Assembly (NCBI GenBank): GCA_034409055.1
Contig: DAOUMU010000251.1
Span: forward strand, 1 to 20,570
From: DAOUMU01 sp034409055
GTDB lineage: Bacteria; Chloroflexota; Anaerolineae; 4572-78; J111
DNA: 20,570 bases
Reading direction: 5' to 3'
The translations under genes were made by a program, and so were the position numbers. The notes under the pieces were generated by a model. It was not told the origin of the DNA, made no database searches, and saw only the letters and a list, made by a program, of their open reading frames with translations. Position 1 is the first letter of the stretch. Each line of letters opens with the position of its first letter. Positions 1 to 7,268 of this stretch are shown here, piece after piece.

Positions 1-138
1 AGCAACTTCAAGATTTGAAAGAACGGTGGCTTCAATTACCGTCAGATACGTCACCCGAGATGGTACATCTTCAGAGGGGATGAATTCCTCTATGAGGCAA
101 TTACCTGCCGACTTTTGCGGTATTGCAATAATAGCCAT
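1..138 (-). pseudogene. Possible out-of-frame continuation of the DUF11-like domain
   Basis: In the minus-strand frame shifted +1 relative to the preceding gene there is no stop from about 138 to the window edge. Read in this frame it gives phrases such as EEFIPSEDVPSRVTYLT, which resembles the 'TDxIPxxVTY' core expected immediately after 'LTYSITLTNDG' in DUF11-type domains. This suggests one domain interrupted by an indel near 105-125. It is only 46 codons in view, so chance is not excluded. Confidence 0.4.
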
Positions 139-1237
139 CATTGGTCAAAGTGATGCTGTAGGTAAGCGGTTCATCGGCAATGATTGTGCTTTGGGCGTAC
201 GGTATAGCCGTTTTGGCAACTGAGAGCTTAACCAGTTCATCGAAATCATCCAGCATAGCCTCCTCGGCTTTTTTTTCATCCTCGCCCCTGATAGATCTAG
301 CGCATAGACCAAATGCTAAAATGGTTTCCTGACCAGGATCAAGATCAGGCATATCTGCAACAAGCCAGCTAACTAGATTGTGATTCTTATCATCATCTAT
401 GACCTCGTTCGTAGGGGTCATTAACTCATTTTTGATCTTGGCGTCGTCTGAAGGATCGGGGTATTGGGACTCATTATCAGTGACAATACCATATCCTTTG
501 TAAGTTCCTTCTAAGAGGGACAAACCCATCGCGTATCCAACCCCGTCCCTATGATCTGTGTGATAAACTAACTGCCGTCCAGAGTCAAAAGTGCCTTCAT
601 CGTCGTTTAACGCTTGGGCTGCCTGTATATCTACCATATAAAGAAGCTTGCCCCCCGTAAGCATCTCATTGTCAGAGGTATTCTCAATCACCAATTCCAT
701 TACCACGCAGTTATGCGTATAGGCGGCCAGGGTTCGCTGGGTGATTTGGTATGAGAGGACCCGACTGGCATAGACAACATGACTATCTTCGTTGAAGCCC
801 GGAATGTTTGAGACAGTATTGAGGGTGATCGGTATCGTGGCTGAAAACTCAAGCTGCGAGCCAACATCTACCTCATTACCTGTTGAAGCATGTTGGTCGA
901 ACATAATGGCGATGGTGGTGGCACTGATATTGCTAGTACCAATTTGATCTTCATCATTGTCAGTAAGAAACTGGTCAGTAATCCGGCCATCGGCAAATAC
1001 CCGCATCTCATGGGTCGTGCTATCGGTGTGGGTAATGACCTCCGTATTTGAAAAAATTGCTACCAGGGGCCGGACAGGCGGTGCAGCCTGCACACCCTCT
1101 GCTCTGACCATGAGCAATAACAGCAACGTTACAAAAGCAAAGCTACTGGCCATGATAATGGCCAGGGCCAATTGGATCACGCGGGCTGATAAACTTGTTG
1201 AATGTTCAGGTTGAATAAAACTGGATTGTGTTAGCAT
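101..1237 (-). CDS. Membrane-anchored or secreted surface protein with truncated DUF11-like C-terminus
   Basis: A 378-residue reading frame of unknown specific function. Residues about 20-45 form one strong hydrophobic segment (signal peptide or anchor), followed by QAAPPVRP, so most of the chain should be extracytoplasmic. The body is acidic, beta-rich in appearance and matches no enzyme I recognise. The last 40 residues (KTAIPYAQ, then PLTYSITLTNDG) look like the start of a DUF11-type cell-surface repeat, but the frame stops after 12 more residues, too early for that domain. The +1 frame stays open from there to the window edge, so a frameshift or a longer original gene is likely. The ATG at 1237 is preceded by a good ribosome binding site (aggagagaggg). 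It transcribes toward the window edge, so any partner genes are out of view. Confidence is high that it is coding and low on role. Confidence 0.75.
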   Translation of the reverse strand: MLTQSSFIQPEHSTSLSARVIQLALAIIMASSFAFVTLLLLLMVRAEGVQAAPPVRPLVAIFSNTEVITHTDSTTHEMRVFADGRITDQFLTDNDEDQIGTSNISATTIAIMFDQHASTGNEVDVGSQLEFSATIPITLNTVSNIPGFNEDSHVVYASRVLSYQITQRTLAAYTHNCVVMELVIENTSDNEMLTGGKLLYMVDIQAAQALNDDEGTFDSGRQLVYHTDHRDGVGYAMGLSLLEGTYKGYGIVTDNESQYPDPSDDAKIKNELMTPTNEVIDDDKNHNLVSWLVADMPDLDPGQETILAFGLCARSIRGEDEKKAEEAMLDDFDELVKLSVAKTAIPYAQSTIIADEPLTYSITLTNDGYYCNTAKVGR

Positions 1238-1329
1238 TTCCCTCTCTCCTGGTATAAGTATCTGGAATTTACGCCTCAGCCTTGGATTATCTCAGAGACT
1301 GTTAAGAAATAAACACCTCGTTTACTCCA

Positions 1330-1371
1330 TAGGCACTCGTGGGAAACGCCCTTGAGTGCCTACAGTTCCCA
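1330..1371. repeat. Hairpin-forming dispersed repeat, copy 1
   Basis: A perfect 9-base inverted repeat (taggcactc at 1330-1338, gagtgccta at 1354-1362) encloses a 15-base loop. It is followed by agttccca. The string tgagtgcc, a few bases, then agttccca occurs again at 2125-2144, so this looks like one member of a repeat family rather than a terminator. There is no T-run on either side. Confidence 0.5.
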
Positions 1372-2043
1372 AGAATAATGAACCGATGAAACACGCCTTG
1401 AATGCATTTTGAACGCACTTGTTTGCCTATAGCAGCCGATGATTTTTATCATTGGCAAACTGTTGAAGTTTTTTTAAGGTTCGCGAATTTGCTCAAGCAG
1501 CCCCAACGAAAAACTTGGAGCAAATATGCCCGGCTCAGATCAGGTGGCAGCTTGGTGCGAAACGAGCCGAAACAGAGCACTGGGTCGAAGGCGGCGGCGA
1601 AGAGTCCTATAGCCTGGGTTTTATTGGGCTAACCAAGCTGGGTGTGGCAGTGTGGATAGGCCTTCATTCAGTTGTAAAAAGATATAGAAAAAGAAGAGTA
1701 CCCCCGAGTATAACCCGTCCGTGAAACGTAGCACAATTTTATTAAAATTTGGTTTGAAAAATCTATGAATTAAGTTTGAATCTGGTTTGAAAGAGTTAGA
1801 ATGTAGTCCCCGGCTACGTTTAACAATGTTAAAATTATTATACATATGTAATATAAACGTTTTTCAGGGGGGGCACAATAGAATAAAAGTACTATTTTAG
1901 AATGATAAAAACGGCATGTCATTCGGTAAACTCTCGACTCATTGTAACATAAGGGGCTCTTACATCTCTCAGTAAGAATATACGAGAATCAGACCCTGTA
2001 ATGACCGTAAATGGGGTGAAATCGGGTAATGGAACGCTGAATT

Positions 2044-2110
2044 CGCTGATTTTTCGCTGATAAACGCAGATAAACCCAAAAATTCAGCGTAAATCTGTGG
2101 ACTAAGGGAC
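2044..2110. repeat. Imperfect palindromic repeat (cgctgat / atcagcg word family)
   Basis: The segment repeats the words cgctgat and cgcagat and carries an imperfect inverted repeat: cgctgattttt at 2044-2054 pairs with aaaaattcagcg at 2078-2089 with one bulge. Words of this type are common in dispersed non-coding repeats of several bacterial phyla (general knowledge). No reading frame is associated with it. Confidence 0.4.
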
Positions 2111-2124
2111 GGAAAAAGTTCCTA

Positions 2125-2167
2125 TGAGTGCCCGAGAGTTCCCACCACAAAATGGTAGGAACTCTTG
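2125..2167 (-). terminator. Hairpin downstream of the chelatase gene, possible terminator and repeat copy 2
   Basis: Bases 2133-2142 pair with 2158-2167 (10 pairs including one G-T). After one mismatch, acca/tggt adds four more pairs around the loop caaaa. It lies about 20 bases past the stop of the minus-strand VWA gene. On the minus strand a short T-run (ttttt) follows about 15 bases after the stem, farther than in a standard intrinsic terminator. The left side carries the tgagtgcc/agttccca motif shared with 1352-1371, so it may be a repeat that also acts as a transcript end. Confidence 0.4.
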
Positions 2168-2186
2168 AAATACAGGTGGTGAATAG

Positions 2187-3101
2187 TTACCCCACCCTTA
2201 ACTCATCCTTCACTGTCTGATACAACGTATCGGCCTTGAGTTCGTGCAGAGTATAACAGGGGGCGTTTAGTTCTTGGGCCAGGGCCTGGGCCAGACCGCG
2301 GTCGAAGCTGGCGTGCTCCATGTTGATGACGACGGAGCGGATGCTTTCTTCTTCGATCATTCTGGCCATACGATGGGCTTCCTCCTGGGCCGGTAGGTCA
2401 GAGATAGAGACGTTGCCCGCGCCGTCGGTCAGGAGAATCATCAGGGGCATAATTTCTGGATGGAGACGTATCTGTTGGGTCAGCACCCGGTAGGCCAGGT
2501 ATAGGCCGGCTGAGAGGGGGGTTTTACCGCCAACCGGTATGTCGGCCAGGGCTTTTTTGGCCAGGTCTACGCTGGAAGTGGGGGGCAGGACCAGGCGGGC
2601 CTCTTCTTTTTGAAAGACAATCAGGCCGACTTGATCCCGGCGCTGGTAGGCATCCATCAGCAGACTCATGATGGCCCCTTTGGTGGCTTCCATCCGTTCG
2701 GCGGCAGCCATGCTCCAACTGGCGTCGACCACGAAGAGAACCAGGTTAGCTGCTCGACGGACGCGCACCTTGTCGTGAATATCTTGCTTTTCCACGGCCA
2801 GAGCCCGGCCATCGTGATCCCGTTTGAGCTGGTGGGGCGCAGCGGCACGCAGGGTGGCGTCGAAGGCCACGTCTCTGGGCTTGCCCCGGGCCAGACGGGC
2901 CTGAATATAGCGGCCACGTTTGCGGTTGGTTTTGGTGTAGCTCCGTCTGCCGGCCGAAGAACGGGTCATTTTATCCAGGGGCGTTTGCAGCCGCCTGGGA
3001 GCAAAATCCTCGCCAACGGAGACAGGAGAATGGGCTTGACTTTTTTCACCCGTGGCTTGATTGGAGTGATCGGGTTGAGGTGGTGCCCCCATAGGTGGCA
3101 C
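2187..3101 (-). CDS. chlD: VWA (ChlD-like) half of a fused Mg/Co-chelatase AAA+/VWA protein, -1 frame
   Basis: This is the C-terminal, von Willebrand A half of a ChlD-type chelatase subunit, which in the family partners the AAA+ subunit to drive metal insertion into a tetrapyrrole by the large subunit (ChlH or CobN, not in view). The open frame from a GTG at 3101 gives 304 residues. A basic, proline-rich linker leads into a conserved block (RSSAGRRSYT, then RGRYIQAR and DVAFDATLRAAAPH). The VWA domain begins near residue 118 with the metal-site motif DASWS (126-130), then GGKTPL and LLTDG. The usual DASGS glycine is tryptophan here. No ribosome binding site precedes the GTG or the next ATG (3092). 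The same frame is open back to the A9 run at 3136-3144, so I infer translation mainly by a -1 shift from the upstream AAA+ frame. The full product would be about 680 residues (4228 to 2187). Confidence 0.88.
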   Translation of the reverse strand: MPPMGAPPQPDHSNQATGEKSQAHSPVSVGEDFAPRRLQTPLDKMTRSSAGRRSYTKTNRKRGRYIQARLARGKPRDVAFDATLRAAAPHQLKRDHDGRALAVEKQDIHDKVRVRRAANLVLFVVDASWSMAAAERMEATKGAIMSLLMDAYQRRDQVGLIVFQKEEARLVLPPTSSVDLAKKALADIPVGGKTPLSAGLYLAYRVLTQQIRLHPEIMPLMILLTDGAGNVSISDLPAQEEAHRMARMIEEESIRSVVINMEHASFDRGLAQALAQELNAPCYTLHELKADTLYQTVKDELRVG

Positions 3102-3118
3102 CGGGGTCTGATCAGGAT

Positions 3119-3145
3119 CTACCGATTCAGAATCGTTTTTTTTTC
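3119..3145 (-). promoter_or_regulatory. A9 slippery site for -1 frameshifting (or polymerase slippage) joining ChlI and ChlD frames
   Basis: On the minus strand, zero-frame codons read GAA AAA AAA ACG and reach TAG at 3121-3119. The nine A lie at 3144-3136. Slippage of tandem lysine codons on A AAA AAA by -1 gives AAA AAC GAT and continues without a stop (NDSESVDPDQTPVPPMG) into the VWA frame, forming the acidic, proline-containing linker expected between AAA+ and VWA domains in ChlD. Immediately after the run, cgatt-ctg-aatcg can form a 5-pair hairpin. Further on, ggtgcc and ggcacc (about 25-45 bases downstream) can pair. An agga lies against the run upstream. Confidence 0.75.
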
Positions 3146-4228
3146 CTGGGAAGCGGGAATGGTATCGCCCGTACTGAGTTGTTGGGTTTGTTCAGTGGCT
3201 TCCTGGCGGACCTGCTCCAGTCGTTCGGCCAGTTCCTGGAATTGAATGGTCGTATCCTGGAAGGGCTGCCGTTTGAGCCGATGGGGCAGGGCCAGTTCGG
3301 CGGCAATAAGGATGTCTTCCTGGGTAATCCGACTACGCTGATTAAAGGCCGCGTGGGCCAGGGCTGTTTTTAGAATGACGATATCAGCCCGGTGGCCGTC
3401 AACTTTCATTTCGGCCATCAACTCGGCCACGGTATACAGGTCGCGCTTGGTATAAGTGACCTGGGGTAATACCTCGCGTGCCCGGGTAATTTTATCGGAT
3501 AACTCTTTTTCTTTGGGCTGCCACTCTTGGTAAAATTGCTCGGCATCCTGCTCGAAGTTGAGGATGCGTTCCAGGATCTCCATGCGGGCGATGGGGTTGG
3601 CAATACTTTTAATATCCACGCACAGGGCAAAGCGATCCAGTAGTTGGGGGCGGAGATCGCCCTCCTCGGGGTTCATCGTGCCCACAAAGATGAAACGGGC
3701 CGGATGGGAAAAACTAATGCCCTCCCGCTCTACCACGTTGACGCCCATCGCGGCGGAGTCCAGGAGCAAGTCGACCACGTGGTCATCCAACAGATTAACT
3801 TCGTCAACGTAGAGCAGTCCCTGGTTGGCTGCGGCTAATACGCCCGGCTCAAAGTGCCGTTCGCCTTTTTTGATGGCCTGTTCGATATCAAGGGTACCGA
3901 CGACCCGATCTTCGGTGGCGCTAACCGGCAAGTCGACAAATTGAATCCGGCGTTTGATCACCTGCAATTCCTGGCCCGCGACGATGCGTTCTTTCGCCCA
4001 ATCGGACCAGGTATCCGGTGCGTTCGGATCGTCATTAAAGGGCGAGTCGACAAACACTTCAATTTCGGGCAGGAGAGCGGCCATGGCCCGGGCAGCGGTT
4101 GATTTGGCCGTACCCCGCTCTCCCCGGATAAGCACGCCGCCAATTTTGGAATTAATGGCATTTAGAATGAGGGCCATCTTCATTCGTTCTTGTCCGACGA
4201 TGGCCGTAAAGGGAAATATTGAGGGCAT
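3119..4228 (-). CDS. chlI: Mg/Co-chelatase AAA+ subunit (ChlI-like), zero-frame product
   Basis: This is the AAA+ ATPase of the ChlI/BchI/CobS class. In Mg-chelatase or cobaltochelatase it forms hexameric rings that power insertion of Mg into protoporphyrin IX or Co into hydrogenobyrinate a,c-diamide. Visible motifs, numbered from the ATG at 4228, are Walker A GERGTAKS (36-43), Walker B LLYVDEVN (138-145), sensor GTMN (183-186) and LLDRF (196-200). The zero-frame product is 369 residues, a normal ChlI length, ending 18 bases past the A9 run in a TAG. I chose MPSIFPFTAIVGQ as the start because it matches the usual ChlI N-terminus. A longer frame from 4369 would overlap the EF-G gene by 101 bases and begins with unlike, basic sequence. 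An AAGGAG lies 13 bases upstream. It follows the EF-G gene by 40 bases, so they are probably co-transcribed. Confidence 0.92.
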   Translation of the reverse strand: MPSIFPFTAIVGQERMKMALILNAINSKIGGVLIRGERGTAKSTAARAMAALLPEIEVFVDSPFNDDPNAPDTWSDWAKERIVAGQELQVIKRRIQFVDLPVSATEDRVVGTLDIEQAIKKGERHFEPGVLAAANQGLLYVDEVNLLDDHVVDLLLDSAAMGVNVVEREGISFSHPARFIFVGTMNPEEGDLRPQLLDRFALCVDIKSIANPIARMEILERILNFEQDAEQFYQEWQPKEKELSDKITRAREVLPQVTYTKRDLYTVAELMAEMKVDGHRADIVILKTALAHAAFNQRSRITQEDILIAAELALPHRLKRQPFQDTTIQFQELAERLEQVRQEATEQTQQLSTGDTIPASQEKKTILNR

Positions 4229-4268
4229 AAGGTATAGCGAACTCCTTGGTCGTGGTGGTCTAACGAAC

Positions 4269-6332
4269 TTACTCTTCTTCTTTTTCTTTCTGGGCCTGGG
4301 CAATAATCTCGCTGGCAATGTGGCTGGGGACCTGTTCGTAGTGAGACAGGGTCGTCGTATAAACGCCACGTCCCTGGGTCAGCGAGCGCAGATCGGTCGC
4401 GTAACGTTGCACTTCAGCCAGGGGAGCCTGGGCGGTGATAATGGTATTACCCCGAGTCTGCTCCATACCGGACATGCGGCTTCGTTTGGTGCTCAGATCG
4501 CCGGTGACATCCCCGGTATATTCTTCGGGAACGGTAATGGTCAGATCCATAATCGGTTCCAGCAGGACGGGATTGGCCTCTTTCACGGCCAATTTGAAGG
4601 CTTCCCGTCCGGCAATCTGAAAAGCGATGTCTTTAGAGTCGACCGGGTGTTCTTTACCATCGTAGACCACGGCCCTGATATCCACGACCGGATAGCCGGC
4701 GATGACACCTTGGTCCATCACCTGCTTGATACCCTTCTCAATCGAGGGCAGGAACGACTGGGAGATAGCGCCGCCAAAGATCTCGCTTTTGTATTCAAAA
4801 CCGGCCTCGCGCTCCATGGGTTCGACCCGCATGTGAACTTCACCGAATTGACCAGCGCCCCCCGTTTGCTTTTTGTGGCGATATTGGGCCGAGGCAATTT
4901 TGGTGATTGTCTCCATCATCGGCACTTTGGGAATGGAGGTCTCTACGCCTAGCCCAAAGCGGCTGGTCATGCGCTTCACAGCGATATCGACGTGCGTGTC
5001 ACCCATTCCCTCCAGTAAGGTTTGCCGGGTCGCAGCTTCATACCGGTGGCGTAGCGTCAAATCTTCTTCGGTGATGCGAGTCAAGCTGGAACCAAGCTTG
5101 GCCGAGTCGGCCTGGGTCTTGGGGGTAAGGGCCACCGCATAAACCGGGTTGGGATACTCTACTGTGGGCAGAGTCAAGGGATGGGCTTTATCGCTCAGGG
5201 TATCACCCGTTTGAGTCTGACTCAGTTTCACCACGGCGGCAATGTCGCCGGCCACTGCCTCCTCCACACTAATCTGCTCTTTGCCCCGAGGTGAAAAAAG
5301 ACCACCAATGCGCTCTTCTTGGCCGGCCCGGGCGTTAAAAAGACGCGTATCACCTTTGAACGTGCCGGACCAGATCCGTAAGTAGCTGATCCGGCCGTAC
5401 TGATCGTTGATCGTTTTAAATACCTGAATGACCAGTGGTCCATCGGCAGCGCTGGTTAAAGTTTCATCCGCGTCGCTCTTTGTGTTTTTGGCGGTAATTT
5501 CTGTGGCCGGGGTGGGGAAAGCCTGGACAATGGTATGCATAAAGCTGCGTACGGCGATGTTTTCTGTGGCTGAGCCGCAGAAGACCGGCACGATTTTTCT
5601 GTTGGCCAAACCGACCCGAAGGCCATAAGCAATTTCTGCTTCGGTCAGGGGTTCCTCATCAAAATATTTCATCATCAGTTCGTCGTCGCCTTCGGCCGCA
5701 TATTCCACCACCTGGGTGCGGAACTCTTCAATCTCATCGGCCATATCGGCCGGAGGATCGCCGGCCTGGCCGGTACCGGTGTGAGCCGTTTGGGTAATCA
5801 GATCCACAACCCCCTCGAATGTCTCGCCCTTACGGATCGGCAGGGCCATAGGCACGAAGGTGGCCTCAAAACTGTCGTTGAGTTGGTCGATAACCCGCCG
5901 ATAGCTGGCATTGGCTCGATCCATTTTGTTGATGAAAATGGCAATGGGCTTGTTATTATCCACCGCTATTTGCCAGGTCAGTTGCGTACCGACTTCAACA
6001 CCGGCCGAAGCATCCAAAACCAGGACAACGGTGTCGGCGACGTGCAGGCCACTGAGCATTTCACCCTGGAAATCAGCGTAACCGGGCGCATCCAGCACGT
6101 TGATTTTGTGACCTTCCCACTCGCAGGGTAGTACGGATAGATTAAGCGACATCGTGCGGTTGATTTCTTCCTCATCGTAGTCGGAAGTGGTGTTGCCGTC
6201 TTCTACTTTACCCAACCGGTTAATAGCACCGCTGTTAAAAAGTATCGCTTCAGCCAGTGATGTTTTTCCACAGCCACTATGCCCCAGGAGAACCACGTTT
6301 CTTATTTTTTCTGTAGGGTAACTACCAGCCAT
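4269..6332 (-). CDS. fusA: EF-G-like translation GTPase (EF-G II type)
   Basis: A 687-residue, full-length translational GTPase of the EF-G family, expected to act on the ribosome in translocation or recycling. G-domain motifs are G1 GHSGCGKT (17-24), G3 DAPGYADF (81-88), G4 NKMD (135-138) and a G5-like CGSA. G2 is NRTMSL in place of the canonical RGITI. Domain IV contains the HKKQTGGAGQFGEV block, and domain V ends with a TQGRGVY segment. The DAPGY form of G3 (canonical EF-G has DTPGH) and the altered G2 suggest the EF-G paralogue class seen in Chloroflexota and Actinobacteria, not the main fusA of the str operon; no rpsL, rpsG or tuf is nearby. The ATG at 6332 has AAGGAG six to seven bases upstream and a strong promoter at 6417-6445. 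It is the first gene of an apparent operon with the chelatase gene. The C-terminus is a charged KEKEEE tail. Confidence 0.92.
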   Translation of the reverse strand: MAGSYPTEKIRNVVLLGHSGCGKTSLAEAILFNSGAINRLGKVEDGNTTSDYDEEEINRTMSLNLSVLPCEWEGHKINVLDAPGYADFQGEMLSGLHVADTVVLVLDASAGVEVGTQLTWQIAVDNNKPIAIFINKMDRANASYRRVIDQLNDSFEATFVPMALPIRKGETFEGVVDLITQTAHTGTGQAGDPPADMADEIEEFRTQVVEYAAEGDDELMMKYFDEEPLTEAEIAYGLRVGLANRKIVPVFCGSATENIAVRSFMHTIVQAFPTPATEITAKNTKSDADETLTSAADGPLVIQVFKTINDQYGRISYLRIWSGTFKGDTRLFNARAGQEERIGGLFSPRGKEQISVEEAVAGDIAAVVKLSQTQTGDTLSDKAHPLTLPTVEYPNPVYAVALTPKTQADSAKLGSSLTRITEEDLTLRHRYEAATRQTLLEGMGDTHVDIAVKRMTSRFGLGVETSIPKVPMMETITKIASAQYRHKKQTGGAGQFGEVHMRVEPMEREAGFEYKSEIFGGAISQSFLPSIEKGIKQVMDQGVIAGYPVVDIRAVVYDGKEHPVDSKDIAFQIAGREAFKLAVKEANPVLLEPIMDLTITVPEEYTGDVTGDLSTKRSRMSGMEQTRGNTIITAQAPLAEVQRYATDLRSLTQGRGVYTTTLSHYEQVPSHIASEIIAQAQKEKEEE

Positions 6333-6389
6333 TAAAATCTCCTTAAAACGCGCTTTTTCGCGAAATTTGTGTGTATTTCATAAAACATG

Positions 6390-6407
6390 CGCCCAGCAAC
6401 GTGGGCG
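6390..6407 (-). other. Hairpin at the 5' end of the EF-G leader
   Basis: On the minus strand, cgccca (6407-6402) and tgggcg (6395-6390) form a perfect 6-pair stem with the loop cgttgc. It begins a few bases after the predicted transcription start of the 6417-6445 promoter, so the mRNA would carry a 5'-terminal stem that could stabilise it. A regulatory role is speculative. Confidence 0.4.
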
Positions 6408-6416
6408 TAATTAATT

Positions 6417-6445
6417 ATTCTAATGCAATCAGAAGGGATTGTCAA
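6417..6445 (-). promoter_or_regulatory. Sigma70-type promoter for the EF-G/chelatase operon
   Basis: On the minus strand there is a perfect -35 TTGACA (6445-6440), a 17-base spacer and -10 TAGAAT (6422-6417). The predicted leader is about 75 bases and ends in an AAGGAG site before the ATG at 6332. It is divergent from the promoter at 6496-6528. Confidence 0.75.
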
Positions 6446-6495
6446 AAGGGTTTCGATAGTCATCACCATGATCGTCTTTTTTAAAAACTTTCTCG

Positions 6496-6528
6496 TTACT
6501 TACGCTCTCTATGGGTTTGTGCTATAAT
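6496..6528 (+). promoter_or_regulatory. Sigma70-type promoter for the HD-domain gene and downstream cluster
   Basis: A perfect TATAAT lies at 6523-6528. The best -35 with a 17-base spacer is TTACGC at 6500-6505 (three of six); TTACTT at 6496 would need a 21-base spacer. The ATG of the HD gene follows 54 bases after the -10. Confidence 0.6.
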
Positions 6529-6582
6529 CCTAGTTTCATTATGGAGATGCGTTGCTCACACTTATGTAAATGGAGGTAAATG

Positions 6583-7161
6583 ATGAATCGCCAGGAGGCA
6601 TGGGAATTAGTCTGCGAGTACACTCAGAGTCCACAACTGCGCCGCCATATGTTAGCTGTAGAGGCGGCAATGAGAGCTTATGCTCGCTACTTTGGTCAGG
6701 ATGAAGAAAGATGGGGACTGGTTGGTCTGTTGCACGATTTTGATTACGAGCGTTACCCCGATGTAGCCGAGAATGGTCACCCTAATACCGGCACGCCAAT
6801 CTTGCGAGAGCGCGGGGTTGACGAAGAAATCGTGCAAGCTATTCTCTCTCATGCGACCGAGGTAACCGGCGTTGAGCGCCAGTCTCAAATGGAGCATGCC
6901 CTGTACGCTGTTGACGAACTGACCGGCCTGATTACGGCCGTGGCTTTGGTGCGACCTTCTAAGGACATCCGGGATGTAAAAGTGAAATCCGTGCGCAAGA
7001 AATGGAAAATGAAAGCCTTTGCGCCTGGCGTCAACCGCGAAGAAGTTGAAGCCGGGGCCGCTGCTCTGAATATTGACTTAAGCGAACACATTCGTTTTGT
7101 TCTAGAGGCGATGCAAGGGGTGGCTGCTGAATTGGGTTTGGCTGGCCAGGCAACTTCGTAA
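6583..7161 (+). CDS. HD-domain hydrolase-like protein
   Basis: A 192-residue cytoplasmic protein of the HD superfamily (metal-dependent phosphohydrolases). From the ATG at 6583 the metal-binding pattern is visible: H22 (RRHML), HD at 51-52 in LLHDFDYERYP, H66 and H90 (SHATE), and D111 (YAVDEL). The HDFDYERYPD form matches stand-alone HD proteins of unknown substrate, so a nucleotide or second-messenger hydrolase is only a family-level guess. Two adjacent ATGs exist. GGAGG at 6572-6576 lies 3 bases from the first (6580) and 6 from the second (6583), favouring the second. It is the first gene after the promoter at 6496-6528 and transcribes toward the small helical protein and the membrane-protein cluster. 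The C-terminus lacks membrane segments. Confidence 0.85.
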   Translation: MNRQEAWELVCEYTQSPQLRRHMLAVEAAMRAYARYFGQDEERWGLVGLLHDFDYERYPDVAENGHPNTGTPILRERGVDEEIVQAILSHATEVTGVERQSQMEHALYAVDELTGLITAVALVRPSKDIRDVKVKSVRKKWKMKAFAPGVNREEVEAGAAALNIDLSEHIRFVLEAMQGVAAELGLAGQATS

Positions 7162-7198
7162 AAATTGCAGAACAAGCTGAGAGTACTAACTTGTTTCA

Positions 7199-7242
7199 GG
7201 GGCAAGTTAGCAACTTGCCCTACGACCGAAATAAAACGCACC
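7199..7242 (+). repeat. REP-like palindromic repeat, copy A
   Basis: A 9-pair hairpin (gggcaagtt, loop agc, aacttgccc) at 7200-7220 is followed by a conserved tail ending in gcacc. It lies 38 bases after the HD gene stop. A second copy at 14321-14362 matches at 34 of 42 positions, with stem changes that keep base pairing. Confidence 0.7.
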
Positions 7243-7268
7243 TCAAATCTGTTTGCGGGGGTATTTTT

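Larger units (their letters stand above)
1238..2186. other. Long intergenic region with repeat remnants, no convincing gene
   Basis: About 950 bases lie between two minus-strand transcription units. Short open frames at 1402-1632 (+), 1515-1724 (+) and 1621-1845 (-) overlap each other, lack ribosome binding sites and recognisable motifs, and I do not call them. The stretch 1720-1930 is AT-rich. What can be seen are hairpins at 1330-1362 and 2133-2167, a shared motif beside each hairpin, and a palindromic word family at 2044-2110 (separate entries). The region looks like decayed mobile or repetitive DNA. Confidence 0.6.

Noticed and set aside
1402..1845. Three overlapping small frames (two plus, one minus) in the long intergenic region
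   Set aside because: No ribosome binding sites, no motifs and mutual overlap; most likely chance frames in decayed DNA.
2610..3245. Plus-strand open frame of 211 codons
   Set aside because: Antisense to the VWA gene; composition reflects the codon bias of the real gene.
4229..4369. Longer N-terminus for the ChlI-like protein from 4369
   Set aside because: It would overlap the EF-G gene by 101 bases and adds a basic tail not found in the family; MPSIFPFTAIVGQ is the normal ChlI start.
3954..4952. Plus-strand open frame of 332 codons
   Set aside because: Antisense to the EF-G-like and ChlI-like genes, whose full domain motifs are on the minus strand. No ribosome binding site or recognisable motif.
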